A stretch of DNA of 64,000 bases from Atlantibacter hermannii (GTDB lineage Bacteria > Pseudomonadota > Gammaproteobacteria > Enterobacterales > Enterobacteriaceae): assembly GCA_900635495.1 (NCBI GenBank), contig LR134136.1, forward strand, positions 3,286,001 through 3,350,000. Reading direction: 5' to 3'. Positions 8,708-17,778 of this stretch are shown here, piece after piece. A program made the translations under genes and the position numbers. The notes under the pieces were generated by a model. That model did not search any database, was not told the DNA's origin, and worked only from the letters and a program-made list of their open reading frames with translations. Within the stretch, counting starts at the first letter, position 1. Every line of letters starts with the position of its first letter.

Positions 8708-9562
8708 CACTGTTATCGGTATCGGACGTATCACATCACTATGGGCGCATGGGTATCACTGGCGTGCATCGCCATCAGGTGCTGAATAACATCTCCCTGA
8801 CGGTGAGTGAGGGTGAAAGCGTGGCGCTACTGGGTAGCAGCGGCTGCGGGAAAAGCACCCTGGCGCGACTGCTTATCGGCCTGGAAGCGCCGGGCGCGGG
8901 CACCCGTTCGCTGGCGCGGCAACCCTGTTTCATCACTGAAGGGCGAGGAACTGCGCGCCTTCCGTCGGGATATCCAGATGGTATTCCAGGACGCCATCAG
9001 CGCCGCGAATCCACGCCGTACAGTACGCGAGATTATCCGTGAACCGTTGCGCCATCTGTTACGGCTCTCCGGCGCACAGCAGCAGGAACGCATCGCCAGG
9101 GTGATGGCAGCGACCGAGCTGGATAGCAGCTTACTGGATAAACGCCCGCCCCAGCTGAGCGGCGGCCAGTTGCAGCGGGTGTGTCTCGCCAGGGCGATGG
9201 TCGTGGAACCGAGGCTGTTGATCCTCGACGAAGCTGTGTCGAATCTGGATCTGGTATTGCAGGCGAACATCATCCGGCTGCTGAAAAAACTTCAGCAGGA
9301 ATACCAGACCGCCTGCCTGTTTATCACCCACGACCTGCGCCTGGTGGAGCGGTTTTGCCAGCGGGTGATGGTGATGGACCGGGGAGAGATTGTCGAAACC
9401 GTGCCCGTGACCTCCCCGGTCGTGTTTGCCAGCGCGTCGGGCCAGGCGTTACAGCGCGCCGTGTTGCCTGCTTTTCCGGTGCCCCGTGGGCCGCGCAGAA
9501 GTGGCGTTGCGCCCGTATCCGACTCCAAGCCCGCCGCTATACCGAATTTCGCCACAGCTTAG
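8704..9562 (+). CDS. nikE: NikE, nickel ABC transporter ATPase (one frameshift)
   Basis: Second ATPase of the importer: Walker A GSSGCGKST, signature LSGGQLQRVCLARA, Walker B LLILDEAVSNLD and switch His in FITHDLRLVERF. One extra C at about 8902-8904 (CACCCGTTCG for CACCGTTCG) breaks the frame; repaired length is 285 residues. The C-terminus runs some 17 residues past E. coli NikE (268), so either the tail is longer or another unseen indel lies near the end. Last gene of nikABCDE. Confidence 0.93.
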
Positions 9563-9753
9563 GCCTGGCATGACGCGCTGAAGCTGTACGCTCAGCGCTC
9601 TGTCAGCCACCGAACGTCAATCGCCCCTGTGCATGGGTCACGCCTGCGGGGGCGTTTAACCTCCCCTCATACCGCTTTACATCAAAGCGCCTGCGTCTGC
9701 GTCAGGGGTAGGATGCGGTGTTAAATCCTCTGCCGAAAAGGGCCATTGTGATA

Positions 9754-9770
9754 TGACACTTTTGTCGACA
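9754..9770. promoter_or_regulatory. FhlA-type upstream activating sequence of fdhF
   Basis: TGACA-CTTT-TGTCGACA, the same TGACA-N4-TGTCG arrangement seen above hypA. It lies about 70 bases above the -24 box, in the position of the known E. coli fdhF enhancer. Confidence 0.65.
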
Positions 9771-9838
9771 CCCGCCCGCTCTCCGGCAGTCAGATTTATT
9801 TTCTTAGTTATATCAATGCATTAATAAAACCATATTGA

Positions 9839-9854
9839 TGGCATGGAATATGCA
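9839..9854 (+). promoter_or_regulatory. sigma54 promoter of fdhF
   Basis: TGGCATGGAATATGCA fits TGGCACG-N4-TTGCW with the GG and GC dinucleotides properly spaced, 67 bases before the fdhF start. E. coli fdhF is a classic sigma54/FhlA promoter. Confidence 0.85.
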
Positions 9855-9921
9855 TTACTCATCGTCGAGAAGGTAAAGACGTTTTGCGTTTAGCAAGAAC
9901 ACGATTAACTGGAGAGCCAGG

Positions 9922-12070
9922 ATGAAAAAAGTCGTCACGGTTTGCCCATATTGCGCGTCGGGGTGCAAGATCAACCTCGTCGTCGATAATGGCAAAGTCG
10001 TTAAGGCGGAACCGGCGCAGGGTAAAACCAATCAGGGCGAGTTATGCCTGAAAGGTTATTACGGGTGGGATTTTATTAACGATACCCAGATCCTTACGCC
10101 ACGCCTTAAATCACCTATGATCCGTCGCCAACGCGGCGGGAAGTTAGAAGCCGTTTCCTGGGATGAGGCGCTGAATTACGTCGCCGATAAGCTCAGCGCG
10201 ATTAAAGCCAAGTATGGCCCCGACGCCATTATGACCACCGGCTCGTCCCGCGGCACCGGCAACGAAACCAACTACATCATGCAAAAATTCGCGCGCGCCG
10301 TTATTGGTACCAATAACGTCGATTGCTGCGCGCGTGTCTGACACGGCCCATCGGTTGCAGGTCTGCACCAGTCGGTCGGTAACGGCGCAATGAGTAACTC
10401 CATCGTCGGCATCGAAAATGCTGATTTAGTGTTTGTATTTGGCTATAACCCGGCTGATTCTCACCCGATCGTCGCTAATCGCGTGATCCGGGCGAAACAG
10501 AAAGGGGCGAAAATTATTGTCTGCGATCCGCGCAAAATCGAAACCGCGCGCATTGCCGATATGCACCTGGCGTTGAAAAACGGCTCGAACATCGCGCTGC
10601 TAAACGCCATGGGCCATGTGATTATCGAAGAAGATCTGTATAACCACGCCTTTGTCGCGGCGCGGACCGAAGGCTTCGAAGAATATCGCAAAATTGTCGA
10701 AGGCTATACGCCGGAATCGGTCGAAGACATTACTGGCGTCAGCGCCAGTGAGATCCGCCAGGCCGCCCGGATGTATGCGCAAGCGGGCAATGCCACCATT
10801 CTGTGGGGCATGGGCGTTACCCAGTTCTATCAGGGCGTGGAAACCGTGCGCTCCCTGACCAGCCTGGCGCTGTTGACCGGCAACCTCGGCAGGCCAAGCG
10901 TGGGTGTTAACCCGGTGCGTGGTCAGAACAACGTACAGGGTGCGTGCGATATGGGCGCGTTGCCGGATACCTATCCGGGCTACCAGTACGTCAAATTCCC
11001 GGAAAACCGTGAGAAGTTCGCCAAAGCCTGGGGCGTGGCCGAGCTGCCTGCGCATACCGGTTACCGCATCAGCGAGCTGCCGCACCGCGTCGAGCATGGC
11101 GAAGTACGCGCCGCCTACATCATGGGTGAAGATCCGCTGCAAACCGACGCTGAACTCTCTGCGGTGCGCAAAGCCTTTGAAGGGCTGGAACTGGTGATTG
11201 TTCAGGATATCTTCATGACCAAAACCGCCGCGCAAGCGGATGTGATTTTGCCGTCCACCTCGTGGGGGGGAACATGAAGGGGTGTATTCCGCTGCCGACC
11301 GCGGCTTCCAGCGCTTCTTTAAAGCGGTAGAGCCGAAGTGGGACCTGAAAACCGACTGGCAGATCATCAGCGAAATCGCCACCCGTATGGGCTATGCGAT
11401 GCACTACAACAACACCAAAGAGATTTGGGATGAGCTGCGCGAATTGTGCCCGGAATTCTACGGCGCGACCTACGAGAAAATGGGCGAGCTGGGCTATATC
11501 CAGTGGCCGTGTCGCGATATCTCCGACGCCGACCAGGGCACCGACTTCCTGTTTGCCGAGAAATTCTCGACCCCGAACGGGCTGGGGCAATTCTTTACCT
11601 GCGACTGGGCACCGCCCATCGATCGCGTGACGGAAGAATACCCGATGGTGCTGTCGACGGTTCGCGAAGTGGGTCACTACTCCTGTCGCTCCATGACCGG
11701 CAACTGTGCAGCGCTGGCCGCGCTGGCGGATGAACCGGGTTATGCGCAAATCAACACTATGGATGCTGCACGGCTGGGCATTCAGGATGAAGCGCTGGTG
11801 TGGGTGCATTCACGTAAAGGCCGGGTCATTACGCGTGCTCAGGTGAGCGATCGCCCGAATAAAGGCGCGGTGTATATGACTTACCAGTGGTGGATTGGCG
11901 CGTGTAACGAGCTGGTGACGGAAAACCTCAGCCCGATTACTAAAACGCCGGAGTACAAATACTGTGCGGTGCGCATCGAGCCGATTGCCGATCAGAATGC
12001 GGCAGAGCAGTATGTGATTCATGAGTACAACAAGCTGAAACGCCATTTGCGCGAGACGGCAATGGGATAA
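9922..12070 (+). CDS. fdhF: FdhF, selenocysteine formate dehydrogenase H (Sec140; one frameshift)
   Basis: Molybdopterin (bis-MGD) formate dehydrogenase of formate hydrogenlyase. The N-terminal 4Fe-4S site is CPYCASGCK...CLKG. Codon 140 is TGA at 10339-10341 in the context DCCARV-TGA-HGPSVAG, read as selenocysteine as in E. coli FdhF; a SECIS hairpin follows at once. Translation resumes through SNSIVGIENADLVFVFGYNP. A second interruption is artefactual: the seven-G run 11264-11270 needs six (TSWGEHEGVYSAADRGF). Repaired length is 715 residues, equal to E. coli. A rho-independent terminator follows. Confidence 0.97.
10339..10381 (+). other. UGA-Sec codon and SECIS element of fdhF
   Basis: The in-frame TGA is followed within 17 bases by GGTTGCAGGTCTGCACC (10355-10371), the apical SECIS hairpin of E. 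coli fdhF base for base, with its GGTC loop and bulged T. It would recruit SelB with Sec-tRNA. selA, selB and selC must lie outside the window. Confidence 0.93.
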
Positions 12071-12086
12071 GGTTTTGTTGATGACC

Positions 12087-12120
12087 AAAGCCGGTGAGCG
12101 AATGCTGACCGGCTTTTTTT
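12087..12120 (+). terminator. Rho-independent terminator of fdhF
   Basis: Stem AAAGCCGGT (12087-12095) with ACCGGCTTT (12108-12116) followed by a T run to 12120, beginning 17 bases past the fdhF stop. It also separates fdhF from the convergent DeoR-family gene. Confidence 0.9.
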
Positions 12121-12173
12121 ATGCCCGGGTAAACCGCGCTTTACCGCACCTTGGTTACAGGAATCCCGGCGCG

Positions 12174-12971
12174 TTAAACAATCACCACATTGATGTTTCG
12201 ACTTTCCAGCAGGCCAATCATTTCCTGGCTGACGCCGTCATCGGTGATCAGGACATCAATATCGCTAATCGGTAAGACCGGGTTAAAGCCAATCCGGCCA
12301 AACTTTGTGGAGTCGAGTACCGCCACGACTTTTTTCGCCGCCCGCGCCATCACTTTACTGATGGCGTAGCCTTCATTAAAAGTGGTGATCCCTTTCTCTA
12401 TATCGATGCCATCCGCGCCAATAAACAGATAATCAGCCACGATACCCTTCAACACGGATTCCGCATGCATACCGTGAAAGGAACGGGTTTTATGGCGAAA
12501 CGTGCCGCCGCATAACACCAGGGTGATGTGCTGATTAATGGAAAGCACCTCGGCAGCGGGAAGATTATTGGTGACCACAATCAAATCCGCCGCGTCAGCC
12601 AACTGCTGAGCAATCTTCAGGGTGGTACTGCCGCTGTCGATAATGACGCTGTTGCCGGTGGTCACCATGCGTGCAGCGGCGTTAGCGATGCGAGTCTTGG
12701 CGTCAGCGGAGAGCAGCGTGCGGTCTTCCAGCTTCACTTCGTTATGGCTTTCGCCATTTCCGCTCCCTTTGCCAGCCAGCGCCCAGTTATTACGTTGATG
12801 CGTCGCCCCGCCGTGGAAGCGAACCAGTAATCCCTGGGTTTCCAGCTCGCGCAAATCGTTACGGATGGTGACTTCGGAAATGCCAAACTTATTCGCCAGG
12901 TTCGCCACCTGCACGCTTCCCTTTTCCGTCAGCGCGGCCAGTATTTGATTCCTTCGTTCCACCAGATGCAT
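12174..12971 (-). CDS. DeoR-family sugar operon regulator
   Basis: 265 residues from the ATG at 12971, preceded by GAGGA. N-terminal winged HTH typical of the DeoR/GlpR/AgaR family (ERRNQILAALTEKGSVQVANLANKFGISEVTIRNDLRELE in outline). Then a DeoRC sensor domain with IIDSGSTT and DSTKFG phosphate-binding motifs, expected to bind a phosphorylated sugar. Last gene of the ten-gene sugar operon, so probably its autoregulated repressor. DeoR-like TTTCG repeats lie before the first gene. An upstream in-frame ATG at 13010 is possible but lacks a good ribosome site. Confidence 0.88.
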   Translation of the reverse strand: MHLVERRNQILAALTEKGSVQVANLANKFGISEVTIRNDLRELETQGLLVRFHGGATHQRNNWALAGKGSGNGESHNEVKLEDRTLLSADAKTRIANAAARMVTTGNSVIIDSGSTTLKIAQQLADAADLIVVTNNLPAAEVLSINQHITLVLCGGTFRHKTRSFHGMHAESVLKGIVADYLFIGADGIDIEKGITTFNEGYAISKVMARAAKKVVAVLDSTKFGRIGFNPVLPISDIDVLITDDGVSQEMIGLLESRNINVVIV

Positions 12972-13015
12972 CGTGTTGCGTCCTCGCGGGTTCCATTTTA
13001 GTGTCGCCATGGCGC

Positions 13016-13034
13016 AACGCCCGGCGCGGGCGTT
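13016..13034. repeat. Short GC hairpin between kinase and regulator genes
   Basis: AACGCCCG with CGGGCGTT around a three-base loop, without a T run on either side. May tune regulator expression or mRNA stability; role unknown. Confidence 0.45.
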
Positions 13035-13076
13035 CTCAGCCAACCAGAAAGAAAAACCGGTTATTCCCTACAGGCG

Positions 13077-14570
13077 TTATGTCGCCAGCGGCATGTTGTC
13101 ATGATAGCGGGCATAGAGTGGCCGATAGATTTCCCGTTGCTGCGGCCGGGGAGATATTACGTCCCGGCCCACTTCGCGCAGTGACGCAGGCATTATGTCT
13201 TTTAGTGCGACAGGGTCGCCGTCTGCCTGCAAATTGTGCGCGCACCAGCGTGCCTGAAGCGCTGCGCCTAACGCCCCCGCATCGCTCACCGCAGGGCGAA
13301 TAACCTCAATACCGCTGATATCGGCGATTAACTGGCACCAGGCGCGGCTATTCGCCCCGCCGCCGATCACCCGCACCTGATCGAAATGCAGTCCACACTG
13401 CTGGAAAATCTCAATGCCTTTACACAGTTTGAAGGTCACCCCTTCCACCGCGCTGCGCAATAAATTGGCTTTATTAAAATTACCGGTCGTCATTCCCATG
13501 AGGCTGGCCGTGGCATTGGGGCGATTCGGCAGTCGCGCGCCATTCAGCCAGGGATAACAGAGTAATCCCCCTGCCCCTGGTTCGCTGCTGTTCAGGTAAT
13601 GTTCGAACTCCGCCAGCGGAATATCCATTACTTCGCGAAAGGCGTTAATGGCATTGGTCACGTTCATGGTGCTGACTAACGGCAGCCAGCCGCCACTCGA
13701 TGAGCAGAAGGCGTTAATGTCCGGATGGGGTTGCGTCTCAATCTGCTGCGGGGCGTGAGTAAACAGAGTGCCCGATGTCCCGAGGCTCATAGTGAGGATC
13801 CCCGGTTCAATATTGCCGGTGCCGATGGCGGACATCATATTGTCGCCGCCGCCGCTGGAAACAGGAATGCCTTGCGGCAGGCCGAGTATCGCGGCGCTGG
13901 AAGCGCTCAGAAAGCCTGCGGGCTGGTGCGCCTCGATAAGCGGCGGCAGCTTCGCCAGCAACGCCGGATCGATTGCATCCACCACCTCCTTGCTCCAGCG
14001 CCGGTTGAAGGTATCGAACCAGCCGGTGCCGGACGCATCACCATATTCAGCGCAGTAATGGCCCGTCAGCCAGTAATTCAGATATTCATGGGGCAGAAAG
14101 AGCTTCGCGATGCGCCGGTATGACTCAGGCTCGTGCGCTTGCACCCATAATAATTTGGCGAGGGTAAACGCCACGGGAATATGGATGCCGGTAAAGTGAT
14201 GTACCGGCGCGCCCCTCTCCGCATTGAACCGCGCCAGAAACGCAGTGAGTTCCGGCACGGTTTCGGTATCGCACCAGAGCTTGGCCGGTCGGATCAGGTT
14301 GTCGTGCTCGTCCAGCAGCACTAATCCATGCTGCTGGCCGGAAATGCCGATAGCCGCAATTTCTGTCGGCGAAATGGCAGCATGGCTAATCACGGTCTGT
14401 ATGCCGCTTTTTATCGCATCCAGCCAGGCGGCCGGATGCTGTTCTTTTTGACCTGGGCGATCGCTGATAAGACCATACGTGTGGTAGCTTGCCGCCACCA
14501 CCTGTTCCGTTCGCGCATTCCAGAGTAAAACTTTCGCGCCCTGCGTCCCGCAATCGATGCCCAGATACAT
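13077..14570 (-). CDS. FGGY-family sugar kinase, xylulokinase-like
   Basis: 497 residues. N-terminal MYLGIDCGTQGAK is the FGGY phosphate 1 motif; GISGQQHGLVLLD, GDASGTGWFD and the adenosine motif VIGGGANSRAWCQ follow, and length and motif order match XylB xylulokinase. It would phosphorylate a ketose inside the cell, consistent with an ABC importer that does not phosphorylate its cargo. Whether the substrate is D-xylulose, D-tagatose or another ketose cannot be told. It sits between the aldo-keto reductase and regulator genes in one transcription unit. Confidence 0.9.
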   Translation of the reverse strand: MYLGIDCGTQGAKVLLWNARTEQVVAASYHTYGLISDRPGQKEQHPAAWLDAIKSGIQTVISHAAISPTEIAAIGISGQQHGLVLLDEHDNLIRPAKLWCDTETVPELTAFLARFNAERGAPVHHFTGIHIPVAFTLAKLLWVQAHEPESYRRIAKLFLPHEYLNYWLTGHYCAEYGDASGTGWFDTFNRRWSKEVVDAIDPALLAKLPPLIEAHQPAGFLSASSAAILGLPQGIPVSSGGGDNMMSAIGTGNIEPGILTMSLGTSGTLFTHAPQQIETQPHPDINAFCSSSGGWLPLVSTMNVTNAINAFREVMDIPLAEFEHYLNSSEPGAGGLLCYPWLNGARLPNRPNATASLMGMTTGNFNKANLLRSAVEGVTFKLCKGIEIFQQCGLHFDQVRVIGGGANSRAWCQLIADISGIEVIRPAVSDAGALGAALQARWCAHNLQADGDPVALKDIMPASLREVGRDVISPRPQQREIYRPLYARYHDNMPLAT

Positions 14571-14606
14571 AGTTAATTCCCCGGTGAAGAGTGAGTCTTG
14601 CGAGAG

Positions 14607-15626
14607 TTATTGCGTGATGGTGCCGTCAAGATCCCACAGATCTTCCCAGCTCTTCGCGCCTTCCCACAGGAACACCTGACCTTTGATCAATCGGTTGTTA
14701 CGATCGATACCCGCAATGGCCGCCATTTCTTCATCTGTTAACGGATCTTCAGTGATACAGGTGATGTTGCCGTAAATCTGCTCTTTCACCACTGAAAAAG
14801 GGATCGGAATATGGCCGCGCTGCACGGCCCATTTGATGCAGATAATGGCCGGATGGACGTTATGGCGACGCGCAATCTCCACCATCACCGGATCTTCGAT
14901 ATCGCAGGTGTCGTCTGCGGTTCTGTCACGTTCCGGACGGGTCGGCGAACCGATCGGGCAGAAGCCCACCGGCTGAATTTCATTGGCGAGCAGGTAGTCA
15001 TACAGTGCCTGCTGCTGGAAGTGCGGGTGGCACTCCATTTCATTAACGACCGGGCGGATCCTGCAATCGCGCAGCAGCAGTTCCATTTTCGGGATGGTCA
15101 TGTTTGAGGTGCCGATGCTTCTGACCAGACCCATCTCCACCAGCTGCTCCATCTGCGCCCAGGTGTTCATAAAGCGCTCATGGGAATAGGGTGTGGCGTC
15201 GGGGCTGCGGGAATCCACGGTGCAGCCTGGCGCGTGATAGTTGGAGAACGGCCAGTGCACCAGATAAAGGTCGAGATAATCGAGCTTCAAATCTTCCAGT
15301 GACTGTTTGCAGGAAGCGATGACGTCATCGTGCCGATCGTTCCAGACTTTGGAATCGATAAACAATTCGGAACGGCTGATACCGCTTTGCATAATTTTCG
15401 CGAAGACGTCGCCAATCATGCTTTCATTGCCGTACACCGAGGCGCAGTCAAAAAAGCGGAAACCGGCTTCAGCGGCATGAAACACCCCTTGCGCAACCTG
15501 TTCAGCGGTAAAGCGGTCAGAACCAAAGGTTCCCATGCCGATACCGGGGATGGTATAGCCATTCGCTAATGTTTTATACGGAATGGCATCCTGGGAAGGT
15601 GCTGCAGTGTTGGATAATTTGCTCAT
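14607..15626 (-). CDS. Aldo/keto reductase
   Basis: 339-residue NAD(P)H-dependent aldo-keto reductase. Visible family features: GIGMGTFG near residue 30, FRFFDCASVYGNE with the catalytic Asp and Tyr, the Lys in DSKVWND, HWPF with the catalytic His, and IGTSNM and PVVNEMECHP barrel motifs. In this operon it may interconvert a sugar and its polyol, or reduce an aldose to feed the GatD-like dehydrogenase. That role is inferred from position only. A REP-like hairpin separates it from the upstream binding-protein gene. Confidence 0.9.
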   Translation of the reverse strand: MSKLSNTAAPSQDAIPYKTLANGYTIPGIGMGTFGSDRFTAEQVAQGVFHAAEAGFRFFDCASVYGNESMIGDVFAKIMQSGISRSELFIDSKVWNDRHDDVIASCKQSLEDLKLDYLDLYLVHWPFSNYHAPGCTVDSRSPDATPYSHERFMNTWAQMEQLVEMGLVRSIGTSNMTIPKMELLLRDCRIRPVVNEMECHPHFQQQALYDYLLANEIQPVGFCPIGSPTRPERDRTADDTCDIEDPVMVEIARRHNVHPAIICIKWAVQRGHIPIPFSVVKEQIYGNITCITEDPLTDEEMAAIAGIDRNNRLIKGQVFLWEGAKSWEDLWDLDGTITQ

Positions 15627-15678
15627 TTATCACGACTCTATGAAGAAGTTATCGTTAACGTAAATGCCCTGTGCTTAC

Positions 15679-15712
15679 GCCGGGTTGCAGAGGCACGCCG
15701 CCGCAACCCGGC
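15679..15712. repeat. REP-like imperfect palindrome
   Basis: GCCGGGTTGC pairs with GCAACCCGGC over a 14-base loop, just downstream of the binding-protein gene. Such hairpins commonly protect the abundant binding-protein mRNA from 3' decay and lower read-through. Confidence 0.6.
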
Positions 15713-15730
15713 ATACTCAGGGCTGACGCA

Positions 15731-16687
15731 TTAGTACAGAACGGCCTGGGCTTCAGGGGAATCGATATTGTTTTTATCGATGTACACCACGCCGGTATCG
15801 ATGACTTTGTCGACTTTCTGCTGGTTCAGGATGTGGTCGATGGTTTCCACGCCTTTTTTACCCATCTGATAAGAGGACTGTACGATGATGCCGTTGAGGG
15901 TTCCCTCACGGACGAAGTGCTGAAGCGCGGCGTTGCCGTCAAAACCTACCGCCACCACTTTGCCGGTGTATCCCAGCTGTTTAATGGCGCGTGCCATGCC
16001 GACAGCGGTCGGTTCGTTTGCGCCAAACAGCGCGGTGATATCTTTATTGGAAGAAAGCGCGTCGATTGTCTGGTTCAGCGCCGTAGCCATATCGGCCTGA
16101 GAATAGAAGGGGCCGATGATGTTTAATTTCGAATCCGCTTTAATCACGTCGGTAAAACCGCCCACACGCTCAATGGCACTGCCCGCGCCAGGCGTAAAGG
16201 ACATGACACTGACTTTGCCTTCCTTGCCGTTGGCTTCAATTAATTTCTGCGCCGCCAGTGCGCCAGCCTTACGGTTATCGGTTGAGAGGAAGGACTGGTA
16301 ATATTTCGCGCCCTTCTCACCTAATGAAGAGTCAATCAGCACCACAGGAATGCCGTTTTCCCACGCTTTTTTCACCGCCGGGATTAACGCGTCCGGGTCT
16401 GACGGCGCAAGGACAATACCGGAGACGCCGCGGTTAATGGCGTTATCCACCATATTCACCTGCTCAGCGACCTGAGTTTCCGCTTCCGGCCCCTGGAAGG
16501 TGACTTTATATTTATCTTTAAATTCGCTACCCGCATCGGTAGCGCCTTTATTCACGTTTTGCCAAAAGTTAGAGTTCGCCGTTTTAACGATCACCGCAAT
16601 TTCATTTGATTTTGCGAAAGCTGCCGATGTGGTCATCGAAATGGCTGCAGCCAAACCCAGCATTGCAAATGTTGCTAATTTCTTCAT
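15731..16687 (-). CDS. Ribose-type ABC transporter, periplasmic sugar-binding protein
   Basis: 318 residues from the ATG at 16687 (MKKLATFAMLGLAAAIS, signal peptide cleaved near AFA-KS). Family 4 periplasmic binding protein, RbsB type: AVIVKTANSNFWQNV, VLAPSDPDALIPAVKKA, VVLIDSSL, GFDGNAALQHFVREG. Partner of the permease and ATPase just upstream; the order ATPase-permease-binding protein is that of rbsACB. The ligand is unknown; the catabolic genes suggest a ketohexose or hexitol of the tagatose/galactitol group. Confidence 0.92.
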   Translation of the reverse strand: MKKLATFAMLGLAAAISMTTSAAFAKSNEIAVIVKTANSNFWQNVNKGATDAGSEFKDKYKVTFQGPEAETQVAEQVNMVDNAINRGVSGIVLAPSDPDALIPAVKKAWENGIPVVLIDSSLGEKGAKYYQSFLSTDNRKAGALAAQKLIEANGKEGKVSVMSFTPGAGSAIERVGGFTDVIKADSKLNIIGPFYSQADMATALNQTIDALSSNKDITALFGANEPTAVGMARAIKQLGYTGKVVAVGFDGNAALQHFVREGTLNGIIVQSSYQMGKKGVETIDHILNQQKVDKVIDTGVVYIDKNNIDSPEAQAVLY

Positions 16688-16728
16688 GAACGTGTTCCTT
16701 ATTATGTGTAGGGTTCTAACGGTTAATG

Positions 16729-17778
16729 TCATTTCACCGAAGGCGTAACCTGAGGTTTTTTATTACTGACTTTTTGCTTTACGGACTTTTTTGTCGCCGG
16801 ACGCTGACGAATCTGGTCATACGCCACCGCTAACAGAATGACGCTGCCGATAATGATTTGCTGAACGAAGAACGACACGCCGTTCATATTCAGGCCATTA
16901 CGTAATACGCCGATAATAAAGGAGCCGATGAGCGTTCCCGGAATGGTGCCGACGCCGCCCATTAATGACGTCCCGCCCACCACCGCGCTCGCAATGGCAT
17001 CCAGTTCATACATCATCCCGCCGTTCGGTTGCGCCGTAACCAGACGTGAGGCAATCACCACCCCACACAGTCCGGCGAACGTGCCGCTGATGATATATGC
17101 CACCAGTTTGACCTGATTGGTTTTAATCCCCGACAGGCGCGCCGCTTCTTCATTGGAACCGATAGCGTAGAGATAACGGCCCATGCGCATTTTGGTTAGC
17201 GCGAAAGTAAACAGTACGGCGGCGACAATCATCAGAATGACCGGGTAAGGAATACCCGGGAAAATCACATGCGGTAACCCGTTATCCCCTTCCTCCACGA
17301 TGCGGAACAGTGACCCGTTGCCTAAATCGCCGAAGGCGTCCGGCATCCCGGAAACCGGCGCAGCGTCAGTGACATACAACGCCAGACCGCGCAGGATCAT
17401 CATGGTGCCCAGCGTGGCGATAAACGGCGGCAGGCGGAACGTGGTGACCAGAACGCCATTCACCAGGCCGCAGGCGCTGCCGGTGAGTACGCCCAGCAGC
17501 AGCCCCATACTGACCGGCATCCCCGCATTCACCGCAAGACCTGCCGCCACGCCGGACAGCGCAACGATAGAGCCGATACTTAAATCGATCCCGCCGGTTA
17601 AAATCACACAGGTCACGCCAATACCAATAAAGGCAATGGTCGAGGTTTGCAGGCCCACCGTCATAATATTGTTGACGGAAAAAAAGCTGTCGCTGGTAAA
17701 GGAAAAGATAACAATCAGTAGCAGTAAACCGCCCAACGCAGCCAACTTCTGCAATAAAAGTTTTCTTTTATCGTTCAT
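16729..17778 (-). CDS. Ribose-type ABC transporter permease
   Basis: 349 residues, RbsC/XylH/AraH family with 8-10 hydrophobic segments and the signature AGIDLSIGS-like GGIDLSIGSIVALSG plus the conserved MGRYLYAIGSNEEAARLSGI cytoplasmic loop that contacts the ATPase. The C-terminus carries a basic tail (KKSVKQKVSNKK). It directly abuts the ATPase gene with no gap. Forms the import channel for the operon's sugar. Confidence 0.93.
   Translation of the reverse strand: MNDKRKLLLQKLAALGGLLLLIVIFSFTSDSFFSVNNIMTVGLQTSTIAFIGIGVTCVILTGGIDLSIGSIVALSGVAAGLAVNAGMPVSMGLLLGVLTGSACGLVNGVLVTTFRLPPFIATLGTMMILRGLALYVTDAAPVSGMPDAFGDLGNGSLFRIVEEGDNGLPHVIFPGIPYPVILMIVAAVLFTFALTKMRMGRYLYAIGSNEEAARLSGIKTNQVKLVAYIISGTFAGLCGVVIASRLVTAQPNGGMMYELDAIASAVVGGTSLMGGVGTIPGTLIGSFIIGVLRNGLNMNGVSFFVQQIIIGSVILLAVAYDQIRQRPATKKSVKQKVSNKKPQVTPSVK

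Larger units (their letters stand above)
9563..9921. other. nikE-fdhF intergenic region
   Basis: 359 bases, no gene. A weak stem at 9622-9654 (CGCCCC/GGGGCG, long loop, then TTT) could end the nik transcript. The right half holds the fdhF enhancer element and sigma54 promoter listed separately. Confidence 0.5.

Noticed and set aside
9922..10341. fdhF truncated at codon 140 as a nonsense mutation
   Set aside because: The TGA lies at the invariant selenocysteine position with a SECIS hairpin right after it, and the protein continues in frame.
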